The notes: generated from the sequence alone by a model not told the origin. 64,000 bases of DNA from JALYGY01 sp963800975 (GCA_963800975.1 CAWDDB010000008.1:496001-560000), one strand, 5' to 3'. Shown: positions 16,079-25,025, counted from the first letter of the stretch. Translations and numbers: made by a program.

Positions 16079-17304
16079 GCCACGGCTTCTTCGGCGGGCC
16101 GGAGCAGGCCCTCGTGCAGCGCGCGCAGCGCTTCCTCGGCCACGTCGGCGGTCACGATAAAAACGAGCCCGACAGCGGCCCCGCCGGAGTGCAGGGGTGC
16201 TATTCCGTTATCCCCGAGGCACTTCTGCCCGCGCTCCAGGTCGCGAGGGCCGGGCGACCCGATGCAGATTACTGCCGCCGCCTCCCGCTTGTGGCCCGGC
16301 GCGCAGGGTATCTCGGCCTTGAAGCGCCGGCGCAACGCGAGGCAACGGATGCCTTCGCCGGGCGTGAGGCCCGAGACCCGGGTCCCGGGACCTTCGGGGT
16401 TGAAGGTATTGCGCACGACGACCTCTATGCCGGCCTCCGAGGCCGGTTCCATGGTCTTGGGGTGCAGCACCTTCGCGCCGAGGGACGCGAACAGGCTCGC
16501 CTCCTCGTAGGAGAGCCGTGGAAGACGCGCGGCGTCGGGAACCAGGCGTGGATCCGCGTCCAGGACCCCGTCCACGTCGGACATGATCCAGACCTCCTCG
16601 GCCCCGAGAGCCCGCCCGAGGACCGTTGCGGAGAGGTCGGATCCTCCCCTTCCGAGCGTGGTCGCGAGCCCCTCGGGAGACCGCCCGACGTAGCCAGGCA
16701 CGACCGCAACGGCGCCCTCCTCTAGAAGCGGCGTGACGAGCCGCGAGGTGCGTGCCCGGGTCTCGGTGGCGTTCACCTCGGCCCCGTCGAAAGCGGCGTC
16801 GGTTGAGATCGGGTCCTGCTCGACGGCGGAGGCCGGTACGCCGTGGCTCCTTATGGCGCCGGCGAGGATCTCGGCAGAGAACCGCTCGCCGTGCACCGCT
16901 ATGGCCGCGCGGCGGGCCGCCGGGACCTCCTCCAGCCCTTCGAAGGCCTCGGCGAGATCAGCGAGCAGCGCCCGCAGGCGCTGCTCGACGGCGGGAAGGT
17001 GCTCGGCCGAGACAACCTCGCTTGCCGCCCGCAGGTGCCTCTCGGCGAGCGAGCGGTACAGCTCGGCGACGGACAGATCGCGGGCGGCCGTGGGGCCCCG
17101 ATTTCTGTGGCCGCCGGACGCGTCGGCGTGGCCGAGAAGCGTGTCGGTGGTACCGCTCATGGCGGATACGACGACCGTCACCGGGCGCGAGCCGGCCGCG
17201 TCCGCGGCGATCCCGGCGGCGCGACCAAAGGCCGCGCCGCTCCCCACCGAGGTACCCCCGAACTTGACGACGAGGGGTCTATCGCTGGCCGCCTCAGGCG
17301 GCAT
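16075..17304 (-). CDS. lysC: Aspartate kinase
   Basis: 409 residues. Kinase signatures: PLVVKFGGTSVGSG, VVSAMSGTTD, HGERFSAEIL, GYVGRSPEGLATTLGRGGSD, VWIMSDVDGVLDADPR and EASLFASLGAKVLHPKTM. The C-terminal regulatory region after about residue 315 is short and weakly ACT-like compared with the two ACT domains of typical LysC, so lysine/threonine inhibition may be altered. The start overlaps the end of metY by 11 bases. First enzyme of the aspartate family; here it sits under a SAM riboswitch, tying carbon entry to methionine demand. Confidence 0.92.
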   Translation of the reverse strand: MPPEAASDRPLVVKFGGTSVGSGAAFGRAAGIAADAAGSRPVTVVVSAMSGTTDTLLGHADASGGHRNRGPTAARDLSVAELYRSLAERHLRAASEVVSAEHLPAVEQRLRALLADLAEAFEGLEEVPAARRAAIAVHGERFSAEILAGAIRSHGVPASAVEQDPISTDAAFDGAEVNATETRARTSRLVTPLLEEGAVAVVPGYVGRSPEGLATTLGRGGSDLSATVLGRALGAEEVWIMSDVDGVLDADPRLVPDAARLPRLSYEEASLFASLGAKVLHPKTMEPASEAGIEVVVRNTFNPEGPGTRVSGLTPGEGIRCLALRRRFKAEIPCAPGHKREAAAVICIGSPGPRDLERGQKCLGDNGIAPLHSGGAAVGLVFIVTADVAEEALRALHEGLLRPAEEAVA

Positions 17305-18595
17305 TGAGCGCTTGATCCAGGTCGCCGAGTATGTCGTCGATCGACTCGAGGCCGACAGAGAGCCTGACGTAGTCCGGCGTGACCCCGGTCGACTTCTGCT
17401 CGTCGACGGAGAGCTGGGAGTGGGTGGTCGAGGCGGGATGGATCACCAGGCTCTTCGCGTCGCCGACGTTCGCTAGCAGGCTGTGCAGCTCCAGCCGGTC
17501 GATAAAGCGCCTGCCCTCTTCGACGCCGCCGTCTATGCCGAAGCCGAGGATCGCGCCGTAGAGCCCGTCCCTGTGGTACCTGCGGGCGAGGTCGTGCGTC
17601 GGATGGTCGGGGAGGCCAGGGTAGTTGACCCAGTTGACCTTCGGGTGCCCTTGCAGGAACTCGGCCACCGCCTGGGCGTTCTGGGAGTGGCGCTCCATGC
17701 GGAGGGGGAGCGTCTCGAGCCCCTGCAGGAACAGGAAGCTGTTGAACGGGCTGAGCGCCGGACCGTAATCCCTGAGCATCTGGACGCGCGCCTTCAGGAT
17801 AAACGAGAGCTCCCCGAGGGTCGGGTAGATCTCGAGCCCGTGGTACGAGGGGTCGGGCTCAGTGAAACCGGGGAACTTGCCGTTGTCCCAGGGGAACCGG
17901 CCGCCGTCCACGATCACGCCCCCGATCGAGGTGCCGTGGCCGCCGATAAACTTCGTCGCCGAGTGCACGACGATGTCGGCCCCGTGCTCGATCGGGTTGA
18001 TCAGGTACGGCGAGGGCAGGGTGTTGTCCACGATTAGTGGGACGCCAGCGTCGTGCGCCACCTGGGCTATCGCCTCGATATCCATGGTGTTGAGCGCCGG
18101 GTTTCCTATGGTCTCGATGAAGAGCGCCTTGGTCTTGTCCGTTATCGCCTCGCGGAAGCCCTCGGGGTCCACGCCCTGGACGTACTTCACGTCGATGCCT
18201 ATCTTGGGCAAGGTGTAGTGGAAGAGGTTGTAGGTCCCGCCGTAGAGTTCGGCGGCCGAGACGATCTCGTCCCCCGCGCCCATGATGTTCAGGATCGAAA
18301 GCGCCTCCGCCGCCTGCCCGGACGCCGTAGCGAGCGCCCCCACGCCTTTCTCCAGCGCGGCCACGCGCTTCTCGAACACGTCGGTCGTGGGGTTCATGAT
18401 CCGGGTGTAGATGTTGCCAAACTCGGCGAGAGCGAAGAGGTTGGCCGCATGTTCGGTGTCGTTGAACACGTAGGAGGTGGACTGGTAGATCGGGACGGCC
18501 CGCGCCGTCGTCGTGGGGTCGACCTCCTGCCCCGCGTGCAGCGCCAGCGTCTCGAAGCCGTACTCCTGCATCTTCTGGTCGGCCATGTCGGTCAT
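17294..18595 (-). CDS. metY: O-acetylhomoserine aminocarboxypropyltransferase (sulfhydrylase)
   Basis: 433 residues of the Cys/Met-metabolism PLP family. Landmarks: ETLALHAGQEVDPTT, PIYQSTSYVF, GNIYTRIMNPTTDVFEKR, TASGQAAEALSIL, the PLP-lysine motif VVHSATKFIGGHGTSIGGV, and VGDAKSLVIHPASTTHSQL. Length and insertions fit MetY rather than the shorter MetB/MetC. It makes homocysteine from O-acetylhomoserine and sulfide. Follows metX in the operon; a perfect palindrome separates the two. ATG 18595 is preceded by AAGGGAGA. Confidence 0.93.
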   Translation of the reverse strand: MTDMADQKMQEYGFETLALHAGQEVDPTTTARAVPIYQSTSYVFNDTEHAANLFALAEFGNIYTRIMNPTTDVFEKRVAALEKGVGALATASGQAAEALSILNIMGAGDEIVSAAELYGGTYNLFHYTLPKIGIDVKYVQGVDPEGFREAITDKTKALFIETIGNPALNTMDIEAIAQVAHDAGVPLIVDNTLPSPYLINPIEHGADIVVHSATKFIGGHGTSIGGVIVDGGRFPWDNGKFPGFTEPDPSYHGLEIYPTLGELSFILKARVQMLRDYGPALSPFNSFLFLQGLETLPLRMERHSQNAQAVAEFLQGHPKVNWVNYPGLPDHPTHDLARRYHRDGLYGAILGFGIDGGVEEGRRFIDRLELHSLLANVGDAKSLVIHPASTTHSQLSVDEQKSTGVTPDYVRLSVGLESIDDILGDLDQALNAA

Positions 18596-18619
18596 CGGTG
18601 TCTCCCTTCGGTCGGTTCC

Positions 18620-18649
18620 GGTAGGGACGTAGCGCGCTACGTCCCTACC
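18620..18649. repeat. Perfect 30-bp palindrome (REP-like), copy 2
   Basis: 15+15 perfect inverted repeat with half-site GGTAGGGACGTAGCG, lying between the metX stop and the metY start. Relative to the palindrome at 1199-1228 it differs by substitutions that are matched on the other arm. On the transcript it would be a 13-15 bp stem, which could stabilise or partly separate metX and metY messages. Confidence 0.8.
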
Positions 18650-18652
18650 TTC

Positions 18653-19798
18653 TTAACGGTCGGATTCTTGCTCTAGAAACGGTTGTATAGCTTCTCTCAT
18701 GTCGTCCCAGTCCTTGAGAAAAGCGTCGTGTCCGCTCAAGGAGTCTATCTCAACGTAGCGAGCGTCGACCCCAGCCGCCTTCGCCCGCCCGGCGGTGGCC
18801 CTGACCTCGCTGGCCGGGAACAGCCAGTCGCTCGAGATCCCGACGAACAGGACTTCGGCCTCTATGCGCTGGTAGGCTGCTTCTTCTGACTCGTAGCCAA
18901 CCGCAACGTCGTAGAGGTCCATCGCCCGCGTGAGGTAGAGGTAAGAGTTGGCGTCGAAGCGGCCGACGAGATCCTCACCCTGGTACTGGAGGTAGCTCTC
19001 GATCTCGAACCGTCCGCCGAACTCCTTGACCACGGCCGGCCGGCTCGCTTCCCTCCGGCCGAACCTCTCCCACTGCCCCGCCGCGCTCTGGTAGGTCATC
19101 ATCCCTGCCATGCGCGCGATGGCGAGGCCGTCCCGGGGAGCGCGCCCCGTTCCGTGGTAGTCGCCACCCTGCCAGGCCGGATCGGCCATTATGGCGCGCC
19201 GGCCGAGCTCGCTCATCCCCAGTCCTTGCGGGTTCAGGGCGTTGGTCGCGGCAACGGGGATCGCCTTCTTGACGAAGCCAGGAAACTCGATCGCCCACTC
19301 CAGTGCCTGCTGCCCTCCGATGGACCCACCGGTCACGAGCCTTAGCCGCCGCACCCCGAGGTGGTCCAGCAGACGCTTCTGCGCGCGCACCATGTCCCTG
19401 ATGGTTACGACGGGGAATCGCATCGCGTAGGGCCGGCCATCCTCGGGGTCGGGAGAGGCAGGCCCTGTGCTCCCGTAGCAGCCGCCGAGCACGTTCGAGC
19501 AGACGACGAAGTCGCGCTCGGTGTCTATGGCCCGCCCCGGACCGATCATCGGCGACCACCACCCACCGCGCCTGTGGTCGGCGTCCGGTTCTCCGGCGGC
19601 GTGAGCGTCGCCCGTCAGGGCGTGGACCACGAGGACGGCGTTCTCGCCGGCAGGGTCCAGCTCCCCCCAGGTCTCGTACGCCAGGGTCACGTCTCGCAGG
19701 GAGCCGCCTAGCTCCGGCTCGAAGCGCCCTATGCGGTGATGGAGTCTGCCCGAACGGGCCGGGGCCTGACTAGCCCCGGCCCCCGGGTCTAGTGTCAT
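18653..19798 (-). CDS. metX: Homoserine O-acetyltransferase
   Basis: 381 residues from ATG 19798. Alpha/beta-hydrolase fold with the family signatures VTLAYETWGELDP, VLVVHALTGDAHAAG, NVLGGCYGSTGPAS and the nucleophile elbow VTGGSIGGQQALEW. The acid and histidine are in FVGISSDWLFP and SLSGHDAFLKDW. It transfers acetyl from acetyl-CoA to homoserine. The open frame to 19933 runs back into the riboswitch and is not coding; AGGAGG lies 17 bp before the ATG, a long spacing. First gene of the SAM-regulated operon. Confidence 0.93.
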   Translation of the reverse strand: MTLDPGAGASQAPARSGRLHHRIGRFEPELGGSLRDVTLAYETWGELDPAGENAVLVVHALTGDAHAAGEPDADHRRGGWWSPMIGPGRAIDTERDFVVCSNVLGGCYGSTGPASPDPEDGRPYAMRFPVVTIRDMVRAQKRLLDHLGVRRLRLVTGGSIGGQQALEWAIEFPGFVKKAIPVAATNALNPQGLGMSELGRRAIMADPAWQGGDYHGTGRAPRDGLAIARMAGMMTYQSAAGQWERFGRREASRPAVVKEFGGRFEIESYLQYQGEDLVGRFDANSYLYLTRAMDLYDVAVGYESEEAAYQRIEAEVLFVGISSDWLFPASEVRATAGRAKAAGVDARYVEIDSLSGHDAFLKDWDDMREAIQPFLEQESDR

Positions 19799-19882
19799 GC
19801 TCGGTAGTAATGTAGCCTCCTTCTGTCGTCGGGTCCTACGCCTTACGCGCAACCCGCTCGAAGAAGAGGCTGCCCACCTCTC

Positions 19883-20010
19883 CCCACATCTTCCAGGACG
19901 GTAATGGCCGTCCTGCTGGACTTGGCACCTCACGGCAAGGAGCTCGGCTCTCTCGCCGCCGGTTGCCGCGGTTTCTCGGGGCCAGTTCCCTCCGCCGCTC
20001 TAGATGCGGG
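19883..20010 (-). ncRNA. SAM riboswitch (SAM-I/S-box clan) upstream of metX
   Basis: Read on the minus strand the leader contains conserved S-box core pieces in order: GGAGGGAACTGGCCC, GAAACCGCGGCAACC, GAGGTGCCAAGTCC, then a hairpin CAGGACGG/CCGTCCTG. The closing helix P1 pairs CCCGCATCT (5') with AGATGTGGG (3'). It lies about 85 bp upstream of metX, whose SD is AGGAGG; a stretch GAGAGG...CCTCTTC between the two could form an expression-platform hairpin. S-box RNAs lower expression when S-adenosylmethionine is plentiful. SAM-I and SAM-IV share this core and I cannot separate them by eye. Confidence 0.9.
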
Positions 20011-20088
20011 TCCGCGCTAGGCTCGGATGCTAAAGCACCGCGCCGCCCGGCGTCAAGGGAAAAGACGGGCGAACCGGCAACACTTTCT

Positions 20089-21063
20089 CTAGCGGCGCAC
20101 CCACGGGTACTTCACGAAGACCCTGACGAGGCCCCGCCTCTGCATCTGCTTCTTGATGCCCAGCCTCTGGGCGACGGCCAGCGTCATGTCCAGCCCGGCC
20201 GGGTTGCGGACTATGCGCCCCTGCTCGTCCCGGCCTTTGTGGAAGTTGCGGAAGTAGGCGGCCTCGGCCTCGGGCGTGCAGCGTGGCAGGCTCCTCCACA
20301 TGTCCCGTTTCTTGCGGGTATGCCAGTAGTTGTCGAAGGTGTTCCAGGGCCCGACCTCCTTGATCGGGGCCGTCACCCGCCGCCCGCCGCTCGCGGGTCG
20401 CATCGAGACCCTGTAGCCCCCGCGGAACTTGAGGGCCCGGTGCGGCAAGGCGACCTCGTACCGGGTGAACGCGTCGTAGTAGCTAGCGTACACCCTGCAC
20501 CGTATGGGCTGCGCCCTTCTCGCCGACCGATCTTCGGAGAAGATGTCCTCCGAAGCCTCCCGATTCTCCTGGGCGAACTTCGCGTCCACCCACTCGCGCA
20601 ACCGTGGCACCTGCTCCTCGGACAACTGGTCCTCTACCGTCTTCTTGGTCTGCGCGATCGCGGCCCTCACACGGGCGTTGTACTCGGCTACGGAGTCCTC
20701 CGTCTGACCCTCGTCGCCTCCGATCTCCCGCTCGCTCTCGGCATACTCGCGCGCGAGGACGTCGTTCTCCTCCCTCACGGCCGCGAGCACGACCTCCATC
20801 TCCGCCTCGGAGAGATCGAACTCGCGCCTGAACTCCTCGGCGTTGACATCTTCAGAGAGGATAAACGCCGTCGCTGGCTTCTCCGGGTCCCAGTACGCCG
20901 AGTAATCTTGCGCCTCGACAGGTTGCGCCCTTCCCGCGAAGACCAGGCAGAGGAGCGGCACCAGGACCCCAAGCTGCACCCACAAACCGCGAGCCCGCCA
21001 GCCGCTTCCCCTTTCAACCGCAAGCGTACCCTGGCGCGATGACCGTGCCCAAAACGGTCTCAT
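20089..21063 (-). CDS. Exported protein of unknown function with RlpA/double-psi-barrel-like C-terminus
   Basis: 324 residues. A basic N-terminus and hydrophobic segment (VQLGVLVPLLCLVFAG, about residues 29-45) indicate export. Residues about 70-170 are highly charged helix (EEFRREFDLSEAEMEVVL, EYAESEREIGGDEG), probably coiled. Residues about 190-324 (VYASYYDAFTRYEVALPH, VTAPIKEVGPWNTFDNYW, NPAGLDMTLAVAQRLGI) resemble the small beta-barrel of RlpA-like wall proteins, with a buried aspartate near the GLDM motif; this is a fold-level guess. No neighbour clarifies its role. The start codon is the first ATG; an internal start cannot be excluded. Confidence 0.6.
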   Translation of the reverse strand: MRPFWARSSRQGTLAVERGSGWRARGLWVQLGVLVPLLCLVFAGRAQPVEAQDYSAYWDPEKPATAFILSEDVNAEEFRREFDLSEAEMEVVLAAVREENDVLAREYAESEREIGGDEGQTEDSVAEYNARVRAAIAQTKKTVEDQLSEEQVPRLREWVDAKFAQENREASEDIFSEDRSARRAQPIRCRVYASYYDAFTRYEVALPHRALKFRGGYRVSMRPASGGRRVTAPIKEVGPWNTFDNYWHTRKKRDMWRSLPRCTPEAEAAYFRNFHKGRDEQGRIVRNPAGLDMTLAVAQRLGIKKQMQRRGLVRVFVKYPWVRR

Positions 21064-21234
21064 GGAGGCCCCCCCTCCCTTTTGCAGCCCTTCTTACAAC
21101 CGCACGGGCATACTACCGAGCCAGGGATGAATAGTCAAAGCAACCAACCTGAGACCGAGTAGCGAACCCGGCGGTACACAATCCCGACTCCCGAACAACT
21201 AGAGCGGCGAAGTTCCCTTGACTAGGCCTCCGAC

Positions 21235-22665
21235 TCAGTAGGCTCTGGCGAACACGGCGGTCTTTCCGGGCTTGCCCGAGACGAGGTCCTTGCCCTCCTC
21301 CCGATCGAACGGCAGCAGCCGGATCGTGGCCTTCGTGTCCTCTTTGATCTTCTGCTCTGTCTCCTCGGTGCCGTCCCAGGGCGCGATCACGAACCCCCGC
21401 TTCTGCTCGATGATCTCCCTGAACTCTTCGTACGATTCGGCGCGGCGCGTGTTGGCTTCCCTGAACTCTAAAGCCTGCAGGAGCATGTTGGCCTGGATAT
21501 CGTCGAGGAGCCCCCGCAGCTTCTCCGCCAGCCCCGCGCGCGGGACGAACTCCTTCTCGCCGGTGTCGCGCCGGACCAGGACGGCCTGGTTCTTCTCGAT
21601 GTCTTTCGGCCCAAGCTCCACGCGCACGGGAACGCCACGCAGCTCGTGCTCGTTGAACTTCCAGCCGGGCGAATGCTCTTCGTCCAGGTCGATCTCCATC
21701 CGCAGCCCCGCCTCTTTCAGCTCGGCGTACAGGGCCTCGGCCTCGCGGCGAACCTCGCCCTTGTTGGAGCCGCGCCAGATCGGGACTACTACCGCCTCGG
21801 TGGGCGCGAGCCTGGGCGGTAACCTCAGGCCCCTGTCGTCGCCGTGGACGAGGATGAGCGCCCCGACCGCGCGGGTCGAGAAACCCCAGGAGGTCTGGTA
21901 GGGATGCACCCGCTCCTGGTTCTCGTCCAGGAAGGTGATGTCGAAGGCGCGGGCGAAATTCTGCCCCAGATCGTGGCTGGTTGCGGCCTGCAGGGCGCGC
22001 CCGTCGCCCATCAAGCCTTCGCACGTAAAGGTCTCGACCGCGCCCGCGAAACGTTCGGAAGGGCTCTTGACGCCGGTCAGGACCGGGATCGACGCGACCT
22101 CGAGGTAGTGGTCCCGGTAGACGCCGAGCATCCTCAGGGTCTCCTCGCGTGCCTCCTCGGCTGTGGCGTGTACCGTGTGGCCCTCCTGCCAGAGGACCTC
22201 TATGGTGCGCAAGAAGGGTCTGGTGACCTTCTCCCAGCGCACGAAGTTCGACCACTGGTTGATCAGGACAGGCAGGTCTCGGTAGCTGTGGATCCAACGC
22301 CTGTAGAAGTCGCAGATGATGGTCTCGGACGTCGGCCTCACGGCGATCCGCTCTTCCAGGTCCTCGCTGCCGGCCCTGGTGACCCACGCGACCTCGGGGT
22401 CGAAGCCCTCGACGTGGTCGGCCTCCTTCCTGAGGAAGCTCTCAGGGATGAAGAGCGGGAAGTAAGCGTTCGAGTGCCCCGTGGCCTTGAAGCGGTCGTC
22501 CAGGTCCCTCTGCATCCGCTCCCAGATCGCGAACCCGTAAGGTCTCAGCGCGAAGGTACCGCGTACCGGCCCGTAGTCCACCAGCTTCGCCATCTTGACA
22601 AGCTGCAAGTACCACTTGCTCGGGTCTTCGCTCTTCCTGGTAAGCTTCTCGACCGCTTCGGTCAT
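21235..22665 (-). CDS. proS: Prolyl-tRNA synthetase, short archaeal/eukaryotic-like type
   Basis: 476 residues from ATG 22665 (GAGGGGAG upstream; the longer frame to 22809 is not coding). Class II motifs: GTFALRPYGFAIWERMQ, IAVRPTSETIICDFY, INQWSNFVRWEKVTRPFLRT and EGHTVHATAEEA, then SHDLGQNFARAFDI and GLRLPPRLAPTEAVVVPIW leading into the anticodon-binding domain. It lacks the editing insertion between motifs 2 and 3 found in E. coli-type ProS, so it belongs to the ProS3-like group. It charges tRNA-Pro in the cytoplasm. Downstream of serS and the S66 peptidase on the same strand. Confidence 0.93.
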   Translation of the reverse strand: MTEAVEKLTRKSEDPSKWYLQLVKMAKLVDYGPVRGTFALRPYGFAIWERMQRDLDDRFKATGHSNAYFPLFIPESFLRKEADHVEGFDPEVAWVTRAGSEDLEERIAVRPTSETIICDFYRRWIHSYRDLPVLINQWSNFVRWEKVTRPFLRTIEVLWQEGHTVHATAEEAREETLRMLGVYRDHYLEVASIPVLTGVKSPSERFAGAVETFTCEGLMGDGRALQAATSHDLGQNFARAFDITFLDENQERVHPYQTSWGFSTRAVGALILVHGDDRGLRLPPRLAPTEAVVVPIWRGSNKGEVRREAEALYAELKEAGLRMEIDLDEEHSPGWKFNEHELRGVPVRVELGPKDIEKNQAVLVRRDTGEKEFVPRAGLAEKLRGLLDDIQANMLLQALEFREANTRRAESYEEFREIIEQKRGFVIAPWDGTEETEQKIKEDTKATIRLLPFDREEGKDLVSGKPGKTAVFARAY

Positions 22666-22729
22666 CGGGACACTCCCCTCTTGCGGATAAAATGGTCTCG
22701 AAAAGTATAGCGTCCCGGCCGGACCGGGA

Positions 22730-23737
22730 TCAGGCGACGGCCGGCTCGACGATCTCGAACCGTTCCTGGGCCGTGTCGATCTCCGCCCTGCAACCCACGG
22801 GAACCACAAACATCGGCGACGTGTGCCCGAAGTCCATCTCCGCCACGATCGGGAAGTCGTAGCCCGCGGTGCGCTGCAGGATCACCTCGCGCAGCTGCTC
22901 GCGCTCCTGCGCGCTGTAGTCGTAGGGACGGCCGAACAGGAGACCCCCGATGCGCCCGAACACTCCCATGTTCTCGTAGTCCATGAGGATCCCATCTACG
23001 CGCTCGGGGTCGGGCTTCTCCTCCGAGGTCTCGAGAAAGAGGATCGCGCCGTCGAGATCCGGCCAGTAAGGCGTCCCGCGCAGGTGCTGCATGGACTCGA
23101 GACATCCACCGACGAGCACCCCATCGGCCCGGCCTTCTTTGAGCCACGCCCAACCGCTCGAAGGCCCACCGATGCGCGCACGCGTGAGGTCTTCCTTCGT
23201 CTCCCAGTCCAGCAGCTCGTCCGTCCACCACGCGGAAGGTTCCACCCGTCCGATTGGCTCCGCCGAGCAAAGGGCCCCGAGCATGGACCGCTCCGTATAG
23301 CCGAACACCTCAGGATACTCGGCCAGCTCGATCATGACCGCCGGACCGTTGAAGGTTACGAGGCCGGTCTTGACCCAGATCGCGACGTTCAGAACCGTGA
23401 CGTCGGAGTAGCCCATGAGTATCGTGGGGTTCTCCCGGATAAGGTCGAAGTCCAGGAGCGGCAGGAGGTGGCACGAGTGATCGCCCCCGATCTCGGAGAT
23501 CAGGACCCTCACTTCGGGGTCGAGGAACATCTCGTGTATGTCCGCGACGCGGTTCTCGGCGGTGTCGGACACGTACCCGATGGAGTTCATCGCGTGCCTC
23601 GCGACCTTGACCCGAAAACCGAGCGACTCGAGGTACGCCACCCCACGCTCGACGCGGTGCGGGAACTCCGCCCCGCCTCCCCAGGAAGGGCTGATCACGC
23701 CTATCGTGTCGCCGGCTCGCAGCCTCGGCGGTCTCAT
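22730..23737 (-). CDS. S66-family serine peptidase, MccF-like
   Basis: 335 residues. S66 hallmarks: RAGDTIGVISPSWG, SEIGGDHSCHLLP, nucleophile serine in ILMGYSDVTVLN, catalytic glutamate in ILFLETSEEKPDPERVD and histidine in EMDFGHTSPMF. The FLETSEEKP element favours the MccF-like branch over classical LD-carboxypeptidase A. MccF hydrolyses peptidyl- and aminoacyl-adenylate antibiotics that poison tRNA synthetases. Its start overlaps the serS stop by four bases (ATGA) and proS follows 64 bp later, so it lies between two synthetase genes. A role in murein recycling remains possible. Confidence 0.85.
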   Translation of the reverse strand: MRPPRLRAGDTIGVISPSWGGGAEFPHRVERGVAYLESLGFRVKVARHAMNSIGYVSDTAENRVADIHEMFLDPEVRVLISEIGGDHSCHLLPLLDFDLIRENPTILMGYSDVTVLNVAIWVKTGLVTFNGPAVMIELAEYPEVFGYTERSMLGALCSAEPIGRVEPSAWWTDELLDWETKEDLTRARIGGPSSGWAWLKEGRADGVLVGGCLESMQHLRGTPYWPDLDGAILFLETSEEKPDPERVDGILMDYENMGVFGRIGGLLFGRPYDYSAQEREQLREVILQRTAGYDFPIVAEMDFGHTSPMFVVPVGCRAEIDTAQERFEIVEPAVA

Positions 23738-25005
23738 CGGACCGGCTCCAACGCTTTCCTGCCGACGTAAGGGATGAGCACCTCGGGTAGGAGCACCGAA
23801 CCGTCTTCTCGCTGGTACACCTCGAGCAACGCCACGAGGGCGCGGCTCATTGCCAGGGCAGTGCCGTTAAGGGTGTGCAGAAGCTGCGGGCGTCCGCCAT
23901 CCTTTCTGTGCCGGATGCGGAGGCGGCGGGCCTGGTAGTCCGTGGTGTTCGAGGTGCTTGTGACCTCGCCGAAGTCGTCTCGGCCCGGCATCCAGGCTTC
24001 CACGTCGAACTTGCGGTAGGCGGCGCCGCCGAGGTCGCCGGTGCAGATATCCACGACGCGGTAAGGGAGCCCGAGGCCCTGGAAGATGCTCTCCTCTATC
24101 TCTAGCATCTCGGCGTGCAGGTCGTCCGACTGCTCCGGGGTCGTGAAGGCGAACATCTCGACCTTGGTGAACTGGTGGACGCGGTAGAGACCGCGGCTCG
24201 CGCGGCCGTGCGAGCCGGCCTCGGTCCGAAAGCAATGTGAGAGCCCCGCGAGGCGAATAGGGAGGTTCGCTTCGTCGACGATCTCGTCGGCGAGGGAGCC
24301 AGCGAGCGTGATCTCCGCCGTGGCAATGAGGGATAGGTCCGACTCTTCGACCGAGTAGATCTGGGTCTCGGGGCCGCGCGGCATGAAGCCCGTACCGACG
24401 AGCATCTCGTCGCGCGCGAGATCGGGCGTGATCGTCGGCTGGTAGCCGCGCGCCATGATGATGTCCAGGGCGTACCTGATCAGGCCGAGCTCGAGCAGGA
24501 CCGCGTCCCCGCGCAGGAAGTAGAACTTGCTCCCCGCGACCTTCGCCCCCGCGTCGAAATCTATGACACCGAGGGACTCGCCAAGCTCGACGTGGTCCAT
24601 GACCTCGAAGCCGAAAGTCGGGATCTCGCCCCACCGTCGGATCTCGACGTTCTCCGAGTCGTCCCTGCCGATTGGCGCGTCGGGGTGCGTCATGTTGGGG
24701 ATCTTCAGGAGCTCCTCGCGCAGCCGCGACTCGACCTCTGCGAGCCCCGCTTCCCTCTGCGGGATGCGATCCTTCATCGCGCGCGACTCGTCGATCAGGC
24801 CCTGGCGGGCTTCGGGATCCTGCTCCCTTCCGATGCTCCTGGCCATCTGGTTCTGTCGCTGCTTGAGCTCGTTCAGCTCCTGAATTAGTTGCGAACGTTT
24901 GTCGGCCAGCTCGACGACCAGCCCGACGTCTGCCTCGACGCCGCGATTCTCGCAGTTCTCCTGCACGGACGCCGCGTTCTCGCGGATGTATCTGAGGTCG
25001 AGCAC
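23734..25005 (-). CDS. serS: Seryl-tRNA synthetase
   Basis: 423 residues. N-terminal long alpha-helical hairpin for tRNA binding (MLDLRYIRENAASVQENC to about residue 100), then the class II core: HVELGESLGVIDFDAGAKV, GSKFYFLRGDAV, PRGPETQIYSVEESDLSLIATAEI, motif 2 LSHCFRTEAGSHGRASRGLYRVHQF, and motif 3 LLHTLNGTALAMSRALVALLE. It charges tRNA-Ser and tRNA-Sec; the latter matters here because selD in this window is itself predicted to need selenocysteine. Translationally coupled to the MccF-like gene. Confidence 0.95.
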   Translation of the reverse strand: MLDLRYIRENAASVQENCENRGVEADVGLVVELADKRSQLIQELNELKQRQNQMARSIGREQDPEARQGLIDESRAMKDRIPQREAGLAEVESRLREELLKIPNMTHPDAPIGRDDSENVEIRRWGEIPTFGFEVMDHVELGESLGVIDFDAGAKVAGSKFYFLRGDAVLLELGLIRYALDIIMARGYQPTITPDLARDEMLVGTGFMPRGPETQIYSVEESDLSLIATAEITLAGSLADEIVDEANLPIRLAGLSHCFRTEAGSHGRASRGLYRVHQFTKVEMFAFTTPEQSDDLHAEMLEIEESIFQGLGLPYRVVDICTGDLGGAAYRKFDVEAWMPGRDDFGEVTSTSNTTDYQARRLRIRHRKDGGRPQLLHTLNGTALAMSRALVALLEVYQREDGSVLLPEVLIPYVGRKALEPVR

Positions 25006-25025
25006 GTGTGCCTCCCTACGGTCGG

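Noticed and set aside
19799..19933. Extended metX start at 19933
   Set aside because: That stretch is the 3' part of the SAM riboswitch and its linker; ATG 19798 fits the family N-terminus.
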